11,481 nt of DNA from positions 1 through 11,481 of the forward strand of contig DQUX01000073.1 in assembly GCA_015662065.1 (NCBI GenBank), read 5' to 3'. The notes beneath the pieces were generated by a model. The model saw nothing but the letters and a program-made list of their open reading frames with translations, ran no database searches and was not told the DNA's origin. This document shows, in pieces, positions 1 through 7,009 of the stretch. The position numbers and the translations under genes are program-made. The DNA is from Anaerolineales bacterium. Its GTDB lineage: Bacteria > Chloroflexota > Anaerolineae > B4-G1 > DUEL01. How positions within the stretch are numbered: position 1 is the first letter of the stretch; each line of letters starts with the position of its first letter.

Positions 1-1
1 C

Positions 2-1348
2 TGGGACGGCCTCCTCATCGACCGGTCCGACCCCGATCAGAGCTGGCTCATCGGCAACTCCACCGCCCGCACCATCGACCCCGACCGGTCCAACACCCTC
101 ATCACCGACTATACCGGGTTCGACGAGGCCTGGAACGCGGGGCTGCGGCAGTACGAGGAGACGATCCGCGACACCGTCGGACCCAACCGCATCCTCTTCG
201 CCAACTGGGGGATGCCCAATTACGATCTCCTCAACGGCAATAACTTTGAGGGGTTCCCCTCGGACGAGTACACGCTGGACGACTGGCACCGAATGGTCTT
301 CGGGCCCGCCCCGAACGGCAGTTACTTCGACTGGGTCGAGCGGGCGCGCCAGCCCAATCTGACGATGATCGAGACCTACGAGGACGACGGCGGGCCGGAC
401 CCCACCGGTCCCGGCGAGTACGACAACCCCTGCGACGACCCCAGCTTCACCCCCAACTACCGGAAGATGCGGTTTGGGCTGGCGACCGCGCTCCTGAACG
501 ACGGCTTCTTCAGTTACGAGATCAACACCAACGGCCACGGCTCCCTCTGCCTCCTCTGGTTCGACGAGTACGACAACGGTGGTCAGGGGCGCGGCTACCT
601 GGGCCAGCCGTTGGGGCCAGCCTTCCGCGCCCTCCCCCCCCTCACCTCCCCCAACCGGGTGGAGGGAGGGGATTTCGAGCGCCGGGCCGACCTCGACCTG
701 TGGGATCTCTGGGCCGACGTGCACGAGGGGTATTCGGCCACCCTCTCGCTGGACACCACCACCGTCGCCTCCGGCACCGGCTCCGCCCGGATCCAGGTGG
801 TGGCGACCCAGGGCACCGACTGGCAGGTGGAGTTCTCCTTCGCGCCAGTGGAGGTCGTCTCTGGCACCGAGTACACCCTTTCCTTCTGGGCCAAGGCCGA
901 CCGCGGACGAGAGGCGACCGCTTTCCTGCAGCAAAACCAGTCCCCTTGGGACATGTACCTCTGGTTCGGGCCGGTCTCGCTGACCACCACCTGGCGGTTC
1001 TACGAGATCGCCGGCGCCGCCGCCGGTACCGATCCGAAAGCGATTCTCCACTTCGGCCTGGGCGAGGTCACGGGCACCGTCTGGCTGGACGGGGTGCGGC
1101 TGCAGGAGGGGAACCGGAACGTCTGGCGGCGGGACTACGTGGGTGGGTTGGCCCTGGTCAACGCCACAAGTACCACCCAGACGGTCCCCCTGGGCGGGAC
1201 CTTCCGCAAGATCTCCGGCACCCAGGTCCCCGCGGTCAACGACGGGAGCCTGGCGACCCAGGTGACCCTGCCGCCGCTGGACGGGCTGGTCCTCCTGCGC
1301 CTCCTCTCGGCCCGCCTCTATCTGCCGGTGGTGATGGGGAGGTATTGA
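2..1348 (+). CDS. Putative secreted glycoside hydrolase (GHL15-like) with an inserted carbohydrate-binding module, 5' partial
   Basis: The frame is open from base 2 to the TGA at 1346-1348 (448 residues), so the start and any signal peptide lie outside the window. Residues 1-215 look like the second half of a TIM barrel: WDGLLIDRSD at the left edge, then ILFANWG, MIETYED, and a WFDEYDN...GRGYLGQPLG segment. These resemble the hypothetical glycosyl hydrolase GHL15 group; that assignment is from memory of the family. Residues about 218-370 (NRVEGGDF to DGVRLQEG) look like a CBM4/9-type beta-sandwich, with SGTGSARIQV, LSFWAKA and a final WLDGVRL strand. Residues 373-435 (VWRRDY...ALVNAT...LGGTF...LPPLDGLVLL) look like the C-terminal beta-sandwich that normally follows the barrel. 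The chain ends in RLYLPVVMGRY, a terminus typical of exported Chloroflexota proteins. Substrate and catalytic acids cannot be assigned. Likely acts outside the cell on polysaccharide. Confidence 0.65.
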   Translation, partial: WDGLLIDRSDPDQSWLIGNSTARTIDPDRSNTLITDYTGFDEAWNAGLRQYEETIRDTVGPNRILFANWGMPNYDLLNGNNFEGFPSDEYTLDDWHRMVFGPAPNGSYFDWVERARQPNLTMIETYEDDGGPDPTGPGEYDNPCDDPSFTPNYRKMRFGLATALLNDGFFSYEINTNGHGSLCLLWFDEYDNGGQGRGYLGQPLGPAFRALPPLTSPNRVEGGDFERRADLDLWDLWADVHEGYSATLSLDTTTVASGTGSARIQVVATQGTDWQVEFSFAPVEVVSGTEYTLSFWAKADRGREATAFLQQNQSPWDMYLWFGPVSLTTTWRFYEIAGAAAGTDPKAILHFGLGEVTGTVWLDGVRLQEGNRNVWRRDYVGGLALVNATSTTQTVPLGGTFRKISGTQVPAVNDGSLATQVTLPPLDGLVLLRLLSARLYLPVVMGRY

Positions 1349-1351
1349 AAT

Positions 1352-1927
1352 ATGGACAAACCCCAACTCCGAGATTACTTCTGCACCCTGCGCGAGTATC
1401 TTCCCCCCGAGAAAGTCGCCGCTGCCTCCGCCGCCCTCTGCCGCCGCCTGGCCGCCTGGCCCCTCCTGCGCCAGGCCCGGGTCGTCCTCACCTACCTGGC
1501 CTTCCGCAACGAGCCAGACCTGGGCCTCCTGTTCGATCTCCTCCCGGACATCCGCTGGATCGTTCCCCGCATCGAGGGGAAGCGGCTGGTCCTCCATCCC
1601 TACAACCCCGTCCGCTTGGTCCGCCACCCCTTCGGCATGCTGGAGCCCGCGTCGGACCTGCCGGCGGCGGACCCCGCCGCGCTGGACCTGGTGCTGGTGC
1701 CCGGCGTGGCCTTCGATCGGCGGGGGGGGCGGCTGGGGTTCGGGGGGGGATACTACGACCGGTTCCTGCCGACCACACCGGCCCTGCGGGTTGGGGTGAC
1801 CCACGACGCCTGTCTGACCGAGGAGCTGCCCTGCAACGACGCGGACCGGCGGATGGACTGGGTGGTGACGCCTACCCAGACGATCCACTGCGCACCGCCG
1901 TGGAGGGCCACGTGCGCTCCTCTCTGA
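1352..1927 (+). CDS. 5-formyltetrahydrofolate cyclo-ligase (MTHFS family)
   Basis: Converts 5-formyl-THF to 5,10-methenyl-THF with ATP, returning a folate storage or by-product form to the one-carbon pool; cytoplasmic. The protein is 191 residues, normal for the family. It carries the N-terminal K-x-x-L-R helix (residues 3-7), a basic and aromatic central part, the HPFGMLEP turn (92-99) and the family signature LDLVLVPGVAFD followed by GRLGFGGGYYDRF (111-138). The PCNDADRRMDWVVTP segment (160-174) corresponds to the conserved tail. The ATG is preceded by GGGGAGG at 1336-1342, with 9 nt spacing. It begins 3 bp after the glycosidase stop, so the two are probably cotranscribed although they have no obvious shared pathway. 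The glycine-rich signature is encoded by runs of up to eight G (see findings). Identification is secure; the last dozen residues (APPWRATCAPL) are a non-conserved tail. Confidence 0.93.
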   Translation: MDKPQLRDYFCTLREYLPPEKVAAASAALCRRLAAWPLLRQARVVLTYLAFRNEPDLGLLFDLLPDIRWIVPRIEGKRLVLHPYNPVRLVRHPFGMLEPASDLPAADPAALDLVLVPGVAFDRRGGRLGFGGGYYDRFLPTTPALRVGVTHDACLTEELPCNDADRRMDWVVTPTQTIHCAPPWRATCAPL

Positions 1928-1933
1928 CAAGCA

Positions 1934-1957
1934 AGCCCGGACGTGAACGTCCGGGCT
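1934..1957. terminator. Perfect 10-bp hairpin between convergent genes, possible bidirectional terminator
   Basis: AGCCCGGACG at 1934-1943 pairs perfectly with CGTCCGGGCT at 1948-1957 around a TGAA loop. It starts 6 bp after the cyclo-ligase stop and lies downstream of the minus-strand operon that ends at 2119, so transcripts from both sides run into it. There is no clean U-tract on either side, so a canonical Rho-independent mechanism is not demonstrated. It may instead be the first hairpin of a dispersed repeat. Confidence 0.45.
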
Positions 1958-1966
1958 CACAAACCA

Positions 1967-2035
1967 AGCCCTGCGGGCTGAAGGCCGGCCCCCGCAGGGG
2001 GCTCTGCCGACCGAGCCGGGTGGTTCGGCGCCCGG
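1967..2035. repeat. Cluster of GC hairpins, REP-like candidate element
   Basis: Several inverted repeats follow one another. AGCCC-TGC-GGGCT lies at 1967-1979, GCCCCC-GCA-GGGGGC at 1988-2002, and CCGAGCC-GGGT-GGTTCGG at 2011-2028 (7 bp, one G-T pair). Alternatively AGCCCTGCGGG (1967-1977) can pair with CCCGCAGGGGGCT (1991-2003) with a 2-nt bulge, making one long stem. CCGGG (2016-2020) can also pair with CCCGG (2031-2035). Together with the hairpin at 1934-1957 this resembles compact extragenic palindromic elements. No copy exists elsewhere in the window, so repeat status is an inference. Confidence 0.4.
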
Positions 2036-2091
2036 CGGGATGGGCAACCAGTACCAACTCTCAAGAGGGAGACTACCGAGCTGCTTGACTT

Positions 2092-2104
2092 GCAACATAG
2101 TTGC
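2092..2104. other. Short hairpin just past the zinc-ribbon gene stop
   Basis: GCAAC (2092-2096), an ATA loop, and GTTGC (2100-2104) form a 5-bp stem 15 bp downstream of the minus-strand stop at 2119-2121. It has no U-tract and may only help 3'-end formation of the operon transcript. Apart from this, the stretch 2036-2118 shows nothing I can name. Confidence 0.25.
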
Positions 2105-2118
2105 TCCGTGGCGAGAAT

Positions 2119-2988
2119 CTACCGCAGCAGCGCCAGCGTAGGGTCCTCCTCGTACCGCCGGAACCAGTCCAGCACCTCGAGGATCTCCGTAGCCACGAAG
2201 CGAGCACGGTCGGGGTCGGCCTGGACGAAGTCCACCAACCGCCGGTAGGTCTCCCGGCAGGCCTCCGCCTCCTGATGGTCCGGCAGTTCCGTCTGCCGCC
2301 CCACAAGAACGACGGCAGTCGTAGCGGAGCGGGCGGAGAGATCGCGCACCCCAGACTGGGCAGGCATCCCTGGCGCACGGAGGCGGGGGGAGCGGACCAC
2401 CTCGAAGCGGAAGTCCATCTCGTCGGCCACGACCTGGTCGATGACCTGGCGGATCGTCATCCCCAGCCCTGCCCGCCGGGCCAGCCCGCCCTCCAGACTG
2501 CGCACCTGGCCGTCCCAGTGGCGGACCTCAGCCCAGATCAACCCCTTCCCGTCGGACGTCGGCTCCAGCCCGCAGTACGCCTCCTGGACCAGATAGGCGA
2601 CGGCGGCGAAGAGCAGCGCCGCTGCCTCCCGGGTGGGATCAGGATGGGCGCCAAACAGGTCGACCAACACTGTCCGCCGCTGGCCGTCGTCGAAGAAGAA
2701 GCCGGAGAGGTATTGGGCGATCACCCCACTGGCTACTAACCGGGCCCGTTCCCGGTCGGCCACCAACTCGGCGATGTCCGGCTGCAGCCCCACCACCGCC
2801 CGCACCTCCTCCAGCGTGTCGGGCACCAGCGGGGCTCCGCAGTGCTGGCAGACGGGTTCCTGATCGTCGGTGTACTGCTTACAGGTGGCGCAGATGACCA
2901 TGATGGGCTTACCGCACCAGGGACAGTTGGAGGCCGGTACGGCGATCCGCCGGCCACAATGCCGACAGGTCAGCTCCCTCTCTTCCAT
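2119..2988 (-). CDS. Double zinc-ribbon protein of unknown function
   Basis: 289 residues. The N-terminus carries four CxxC knuckles, C8/C11, C22/C25, C33/C36 and C47/C50, in the spacing of two tandem zinc ribbons (DZR-like). Each pair is followed by a short turn such as CGRR, CGKP or CGAP. The remaining 230 or so residues are soluble, with no membrane segment: a helical stretch (EEVRAVVGLQPDIAELVADRERARLVA), a middle region with FFFDDGQRRTVLVDLFGAHPD, and a C-terminal helical part rich in R, D and E. I recognise no catalytic motif. The ATG at 2986-2988 has GGGAGG about 9 nt upstream. It lies 74 bp downstream of lepA on the same strand and is probably the last gene of the tlyA operon. A nucleic-acid-binding or protein-scaffold role would fit zinc ribbons, but this is a guess. 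Confidence 0.75.
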   Translation of the reverse strand: MEERELTCRHCGRRIAVPASNCPWCGKPIMVICATCKQYTDDQEPVCQHCGAPLVPDTLEEVRAVVGLQPDIAELVADRERARLVASGVIAQYLSGFFFDDGQRRTVLVDLFGAHPDPTREAAALLFAAVAYLVQEAYCGLEPTSDGKGLIWAEVRHWDGQVRSLEGGLARRAGLGMTIRQVIDQVVADEMDFRFEVVRSPRLRAPGMPAQSGVRDLSARSATTAVVLVGRQTELPDHQEAEACRETYRRLVDFVQADPDRARFVATEILEVLDWFRRYEEDPTLALLR

Positions 2989-3062
2989 CGGCTCATCCCT
3001 CCCGAATCACCGGGGGCCAGCGGCGCGTCTGGCAGGCCCGGAACCCGCCCCACGTATCCCGC

Positions 3063-4865
3063 TTATCCCCCCTCCAGCCGCAGGACCGCCAGGAACGCCT
3101 CCTGGGGGATGGTCACCCGGCCAAACTGCTTCATCCGTTTCTTGCCTGCCTTCTGCCGCTCCAACAGCTTCCGCTTGCGGGTCACATCCCCCCCGTAGCA
3201 CTTGGCCAGCACGTCCTTGCGCAGCGCCTTGACCGTCGCCCGGGCGATAATCCGCCCGCCGATGGCCGCCTGAATGGGCACGGGGAACATCTGGCGGGGG
3301 ATGACCTCCTTCATCTTACGCACCAGGGCGGAGCCCTTCTCGTAAGCTTGATCCCGGTGGACGATGAGCGCCAGGGCGTCCACCGGCTCCTTGTTGACCA
3401 GAATGTCCAGCTTGACCAGGTCGCCCGGCCGGTAGCCATCGAAGGTGTAGTCGAGGGAAGCGTATCCCCGGGTGGCGGACTTGAGTCGGTCGTGCAGGTC
3501 CACGATCATCTCCGCCAGCGGCATCCGGTAATGGAGGACCACTCGCCGGGCATCCAGATACTCCGTCGTCCCCACCTCCGCCCGCCGGCGGGTCATCAAC
3601 TCCATAATGGGGCCGATGTACTCCGCCGGGGTGAAGATCTGAATCTGCATCCAGGGCTCCCGGATCTCCTGGATCGTGGCGGGGTCGGGCAGGTCGGCGG
3701 GGCTGGATACCTCCAGCGTCTCCCCCTGGGTGGTGACGATCTGGTAGGCCACACTAGGGGCAGTGGCGATCAGGTCCAGGCCATACTCCCGCTCCAGTCG
3801 CTCCTGAATGATCTCCATATGGAAAAGGCCGAGAAACCCGCATCGGAAGCCGAACTGAAGGGCCTGAGAGGTCTCCGGCTCGAAGACGAGGGCCGCATCG
3901 TTGAGGCGCAGCTTCTCCAGCGCGTCCCGCAGCCCGTTGTAATCCTCCGCCTCGGTGGGATAGATACCGGCGAAGACCATCGGCTTGGCGGGGCGGTAGC
4001 CGGGAAGCGGCTCCGGAGCCGGCGTGTCGGCGTCGGTGAGGGTATCCCCCACCCGGCACTCCTGCACCGTCTTGAGGCCGGTGGCGACGTACCCCACCTC
4101 CCCCGTCCCCAGCCGGCCGGTGGGGTGCATCCCCGGCGTGAACACCCCCACCTCAATCGGCTCCGTCCCCACGCCGGTGGACATCAGCACCAGCGGCTCC
4201 CCCTTCCGCACCGCTCCGTCTACCACCCGCACATAGGCGACCACGCCCTTGTACGGATCGTAGTGGGAATCAAAGATGAGGGCACGCAGGGGCCGATCCG
4301 GCCGCCCGGAGGGGGGCGGGACCTGCCGCACGACCGCTTCCAGCACAGCCTGGATGTTGATGCCCTCCTTGGCGGAGACCTGCAGCATCTCCTCTGGCGC
4401 GCCGCCCAACAGATCGACCAGCTCCATCGCCACCTCGTCGGGGCGGGCGGACGACAGGTCGATCTTGTTGACCACCGGGATAATCTCCAGCCCCGCCTCC
4501 AGCGCCAGATAGAGGTTCGCCAGCGTCTGCGCCTCGATCCCCTGGAAGGCATCCACCACCAGGAGCGCCCCCTCACAGGCGGCCAGCGCCCGGCTGACCT
4601 CGTAGGAGAAATCCACGTGCCCCGGCGTGTCGATCAGGTTCAACTCGTAGGTCTCCCCATCCGCTGCCTGATAGACCATCCGCACCGCCGACGCCTTGAT
4701 GGTCACCCCCTTCTCCCGCTCCAGGTCCATGGTGTCCAGCACCTGCGCGGTCATCTCCCGCTCCGGGATGGTGCCGGTCACCTCCAGAAGCCGGTCGGCC
4801 AGGGTTGACTTACCGTGGTCAATGTGGGCGATGATGCAGAAATTCCGAATCCGTGCCGGGTCCAT
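3063..4865 (-). CDS. lepA: Elongation factor 4 (LepA), ribosome-associated GTPase
   Basis: LepA/EF4 binds the ribosome and hydrolyses GTP; it has been linked to back-translocation and to 30S assembly. The protein is 600 residues, the usual length. The G domain shows AHIDHGKST (G1, 13-21), EKGVTIKA (G2, 51-58), DTPGH (G3, 79-83), NKID (G4, 133-136) and SAKEG (G5, 164-168). EF-G-like domains II and III follow, with GFRCGFLGLFHMEI in domain III. Next come an EF-G_C-like domain and the LepA-specific C-terminal domain, ending in GGDVTRKRKLLERQKAGKKRMKQ, the lysine- and arginine-rich tail diagnostic of LepA rather than EF-G. The ATG is fixed by an in-frame TGA two codons upstream. AGGAGGT sits about 12 nt upstream and overlaps the end of the kinase gene, so the two are probably translated from one message. 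Confidence 0.97.
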   Translation of the reverse strand: MDPARIRNFCIIAHIDHGKSTLADRLLEVTGTIPEREMTAQVLDTMDLEREKGVTIKASAVRMVYQAADGETYELNLIDTPGHVDFSYEVSRALAACEGALLVVDAFQGIEAQTLANLYLALEAGLEIIPVVNKIDLSSARPDEVAMELVDLLGGAPEEMLQVSAKEGINIQAVLEAVVRQVPPPSGRPDRPLRALIFDSHYDPYKGVVAYVRVVDGAVRKGEPLVLMSTGVGTEPIEVGVFTPGMHPTGRLGTGEVGYVATGLKTVQECRVGDTLTDADTPAPEPLPGYRPAKPMVFAGIYPTEAEDYNGLRDALEKLRLNDAALVFEPETSQALQFGFRCGFLGLFHMEIIQERLEREYGLDLIATAPSVAYQIVTTQGETLEVSSPADLPDPATIQEIREPWMQIQIFTPAEYIGPIMELMTRRRAEVGTTEYLDARRVVLHYRMPLAEMIVDLHDRLKSATRGYASLDYTFDGYRPGDLVKLDILVNKEPVDALALIVHRDQAYEKGSALVRKMKEVIPRQMFPVPIQAAIGGRIIARATVKALRKDVLAKCYGGDVTRKRKLLERQKAGKKRMKQFGRVTIPQEAFLAVLRLEGG

Positions 4866-4883
4866 CGATCAATCCAGACCTCC

Positions 4884-6125
4884 TCACCGGGGGAATGGCT
4901 GCGCCGTCGGCAGGACGAACACGAAGCGGCTTCCCCGGTCGGGGACACTCTCAGCCCAAACCTTTCCGTTGTGCAACTCCACCAACCCCTTGACGATGGA
5001 GAGCCCCAGTCCCATCCCGCCGTACCGGCGGGTCATCGGGTCCTCCACCTGCTGAAAGCGCTCGAAGATCTGCTCCAACGCTTCCGGCGGGACGCCAACG
5101 CCGGTGTCGGCCACCGTCACCTCCATCTGGTCCCCCCGCTGCGTCGCGGTCACCCGCACCCGCCCGCCCCGAGGGGTGAACTTGACCGCGTTGGAGAGCA
5201 GGTTGTCCAGGACCACCCGTATCTTCCTCCGATCGGCGACAAGGACCAGGGGCTCGGTGGGAAGATGGGTCTGCACCTCCAGACCGTTGGCCTCGGCCAT
5301 CGAGCGGTAGTCGTCACAGGCCTCCCGGATGACCTCCCGCAGGTCAAAGGACTCACAGGACAGGGAGAGTTGGCCGGTCTCCAGATACCGCAGGTTGAGC
5401 ATCGTCTCGATGATGTGCCGGAGCCGGAGGGCGGCCCGCAAGACCGCGTCCAGTTGCGGCCCCGCCGCCTCCCCCAACTGCTCCCGGAGCATCGTGGCGT
5501 ATCCCAGGATCAGGCTCAGCGGAGTACGCAGCTCGTGGGAGGCGATGGCAATGAAATCCGACTTCAGCCGGTCCAGCTCCCCCAGCCGGGCGTAGGCCTC
5601 CCGCAGCGCACCCACTAGCCGGGCGTTCTCGATGGCCACCGCCGCCTGGGCGGCCAGGGCCACCAGCGTCTCCACATCCTCCTGGGCAAATCCCTTCTCA
5701 TCCCGCTTGTTGACCGCCTCCAGCACGCCGATGCGGCGGTCCTTGATCTGCAGGGGCACCGCCAGCAGCGACCGCGTCTCGAAACCGATCCGCTCCCCCA
5801 CCTCCCGATAGTGGCGGGGGTCGCGCCGGGCGTTGGCGACGATCATGGGCTCGCCGGAGGTGAGGACGGTCCCGGCGATGGACCCCTCGATCGGCACGGG
5901 GATGCAGGCGAGCTGACCCATCGGCTCGCTGGCCGCCGCGCGGAAGCGCAGCTCTCCCGTCCGGGCGTCCAGCAGCAGGATCGAGGCCCCCTCGCTCCCT
6001 GTCAGCTCCGCCGCCGTGGCGGCGATCTTCCTCAGAAGTGGCTCCAGAGCCACGGTGGAACTCAACTCCAAGCTGACGGCCAGGATCTTCTCCAGCCGTT
6101 GCACCCGCGCTTCCAGGTCGCTCAC
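4884..6125 (-). CDS. Cytoplasmic GAF-domain sensor histidine kinase
   Basis: 413 residues with no membrane segment or signal peptide, so a soluble sensor. A short coiled coil (1-25) leads into a GAF domain (about 26-168, ending AAQAAVAIENARL), then a linker helix into the HisKA dimerisation domain with the phosphoacceptor in SHELRTPL (His197). The HATPase_c domain has the N box DNLLSNAVKF (307-316), G1 motif ADTGVGVP (339-346) and G2 motif GGMGLGLSI (369-377), so all catalytic boxes are intact. Start is GTG at 6123-6125, one base after the tlyA stop. Its Shine-Dalgarno GGGGGAGGG lies inside the last tlyA codons, which implies translational coupling. No response regulator lies within the window, so partner and signal are unknown. 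GAF domains of this kind may bind small ligands, but no chromophore-binding residue can be identified. Confidence 0.92.
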   Translation of the reverse strand: MSDLEARVQRLEKILAVSLELSSTVALEPLLRKIAATAAELTGSEGASILLLDARTGELRFRAAASEPMGQLACIPVPIEGSIAGTVLTSGEPMIVANARRDPRHYREVGERIGFETRSLLAVPLQIKDRRIGVLEAVNKRDEKGFAQEDVETLVALAAQAAVAIENARLVGALREAYARLGELDRLKSDFIAIASHELRTPLSLILGYATMLREQLGEAAGPQLDAVLRAALRLRHIIETMLNLRYLETGQLSLSCESFDLREVIREACDDYRSMAEANGLEVQTHLPTEPLVLVADRRKIRVVLDNLLSNAVKFTPRGGRVRVTATQRGDQMEVTVADTGVGVPPEALEQIFERFQQVEDPMTRRYGGMGLGLSIVKGLVELHNGKVWAESVPDRGSRFVFVLPTAQPFPR

Positions 6126-6126
6126 C

Positions 6127-6903
6127 CTATCCCTCCCCCAGGCAGGTCTCGATGGCCACCCCGACGTCTACCCCCTCGACGCGCAGCCCCCACCAACCCA
6201 GGAACTCCCGGTTGCCCGCCGGCCCCCGCAGCGGGGAGGTCATCAACCCCCGAAGACCCAGGCCCAGGTTGGCCGCTACCCGGGTGACCCGCTCCAGCAC
6301 CTGCCGGTGCACTGCCGGATCTCGCACCACCCCTCCCTTGCCCACCTGCCGGCGTCCGGCCTCGAACTGGGGCTTGATCAACGCCACCACCTGCCCCCCC
6401 GGCCGCAACCAATCCACCGCCCGGGGGAGGATCAGCCCCAGCGAGATGAAGGAGACATCCACCGTCACCAGGTCCACCGGCTCCGGCAGCCGCTCCAGAT
6501 ACCGGGCGTTGGTCCGTTCCATCACTACCACGCGGGGATCGTTGCGCAGCCGCCAATCCAGTTGACCATACCCCACATCGATGGCATACACGCGGGCGGC
6601 CCCGTGCTGAAGCAGGCAGTCGGTGAAGCCGCCGGTGGAGGCCCCCACATCGGCCACCACCCACCCGGTCACCCCCAGCCCGAAACGGTCCAGGGCCGCC
6701 GCCAGCTTCTCCCCACCCCGGCCGACGAAGCGGGGACGGGGGGCCAGCTCGATGGGCAGATGGGACGCCACCAGAGCCCCAGGCTTATCCACTACCCGCC
6801 CGGCCACCCGGACCTCACCAGCCCGGATGAGCCGCTGCGCCTGGGCCCGGCTTTCCGCCAGCTTTCGCTCCACCAGCAACCGGTCGATCCGTTCCTTTTT
6901 CAC
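6127..6903 (-). CDS. tlyA: TlyA-family rRNA (cytidine-2'-O)-methyltransferase
   Basis: 258 residues. An N-terminal S4 RNA-binding domain (RIDRLLVERKLAESR...GEVRVAG, about 5-36) precedes an FtsJ/RrmJ-type methyltransferase fold. The SAM-binding loop is DVGASTGGFTD (85-95). The K-D-K-E catalytic tetrad of 2'-O-methyltransferases is present as K66 (GRGGEKL), D149 (VDVSFIS), K177 (IKPQFE) and E233 (NREFLGWW). TlyA methylates cytidines in 16S and/or 23S rRNA; older annotation calls it haemolysin. The start is GTG at 6901-6903; upstream there is no Shine-Dalgarno, and the conserved KKERID sequence begins here, so a later start is unlikely. A promoter at 6912-6940 places the transcript start within a few bases of this GTG. 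It is the first gene of the operon continuing into the kinase and lepA. Confidence 0.95.
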   Translation of the reverse strand: MKKERIDRLLVERKLAESRAQAQRLIRAGEVRVAGRVVDKPGALVASHLPIELAPRPRFVGRGGEKLAAALDRFGLGVTGWVVADVGASTGGFTDCLLQHGAARVYAIDVGYGQLDWRLRNDPRVVVMERTNARYLERLPEPVDLVTVDVSFISLGLILPRAVDWLRPGGQVVALIKPQFEAGRRQVGKGGVVRDPAVHRQVLERVTRVAANLGLGLRGLMTSPLRGPAGNREFLGWWGLRVEGVDVGVAIETCLGEG

Positions 6904-6911
6904 TCTTGTTA

Positions 6912-6940
6912 AGGATACCCCAACGGGACGGTTTGGTCAA
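6912..6940 (-). promoter_or_regulatory. Sigma70-type promoter for the tlyA operon, likely leaderless
   Basis: Read on the minus strand: -35 TTGACC (6940-6935), 17-bp spacer, -10 TATCCT (6917-6912). Transcription would start around 6904-6907, 0 to 4 nt before the GTG of tlyA, and no ribosome-binding site fits in between. This suggests a leaderless or near-leaderless message. Confidence 0.55.
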
Positions 6941-6948
6941 GCCTGTCG

Positions 6949-6977
6949 TTGCCCGCCCGCTCCCCTTGTGGTATACT
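6949..6977 (+). promoter_or_regulatory. Sigma70-type promoter for argF
   Basis: -35 TTGCCC (6949-6954), 17-bp spacer, -10 TATACT (6972-6977), giving a start near 6984 and a leader of about 26 nt. The leader holds GGAGG at 6999-7003, 6 nt before the ATG. A 4-bp hairpin CCAC-TTC-GTGG (6990-7000) touches the first bases of that site. The -35 boxes of the two divergent promoters are only 8 bp apart, so one bound factor could affect both. I see no convincing ARG-box palindrome. Confidence 0.6.
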
Positions 6978-7009
6978 TATCGCAATCGACCACTTCGTGG
7001 AGGATGGGA

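Noticed and set aside
700..2088. 462-residue plus-strand open frame
   Set aside because: Out-of-frame reading across the glycosidase, the cyclo-ligase and the hairpin region; low-complexity R, G and P composition.
1934..2104. End of an IS200/IS605-type element or omega-RNA-like region
   Set aside because: The hairpins are suggestive, but there is no tnpA or tnpB fragment in the window and no cleavage or target motif I can defend; kept only as a possible repeat.
3348..4808. 486-residue plus-strand open frame
   Set aside because: Antisense to lepA; composition rich in H, R, G, P and Q, typical of the complement of a GC-rich gene, with no recognisable domain.
6623..7009. N-terminal extension of argF to an upstream ATG
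   Set aside because: It would run antisense through tlyA and across both promoters; OTC homology and the ribosome-binding site place the start at 7010.
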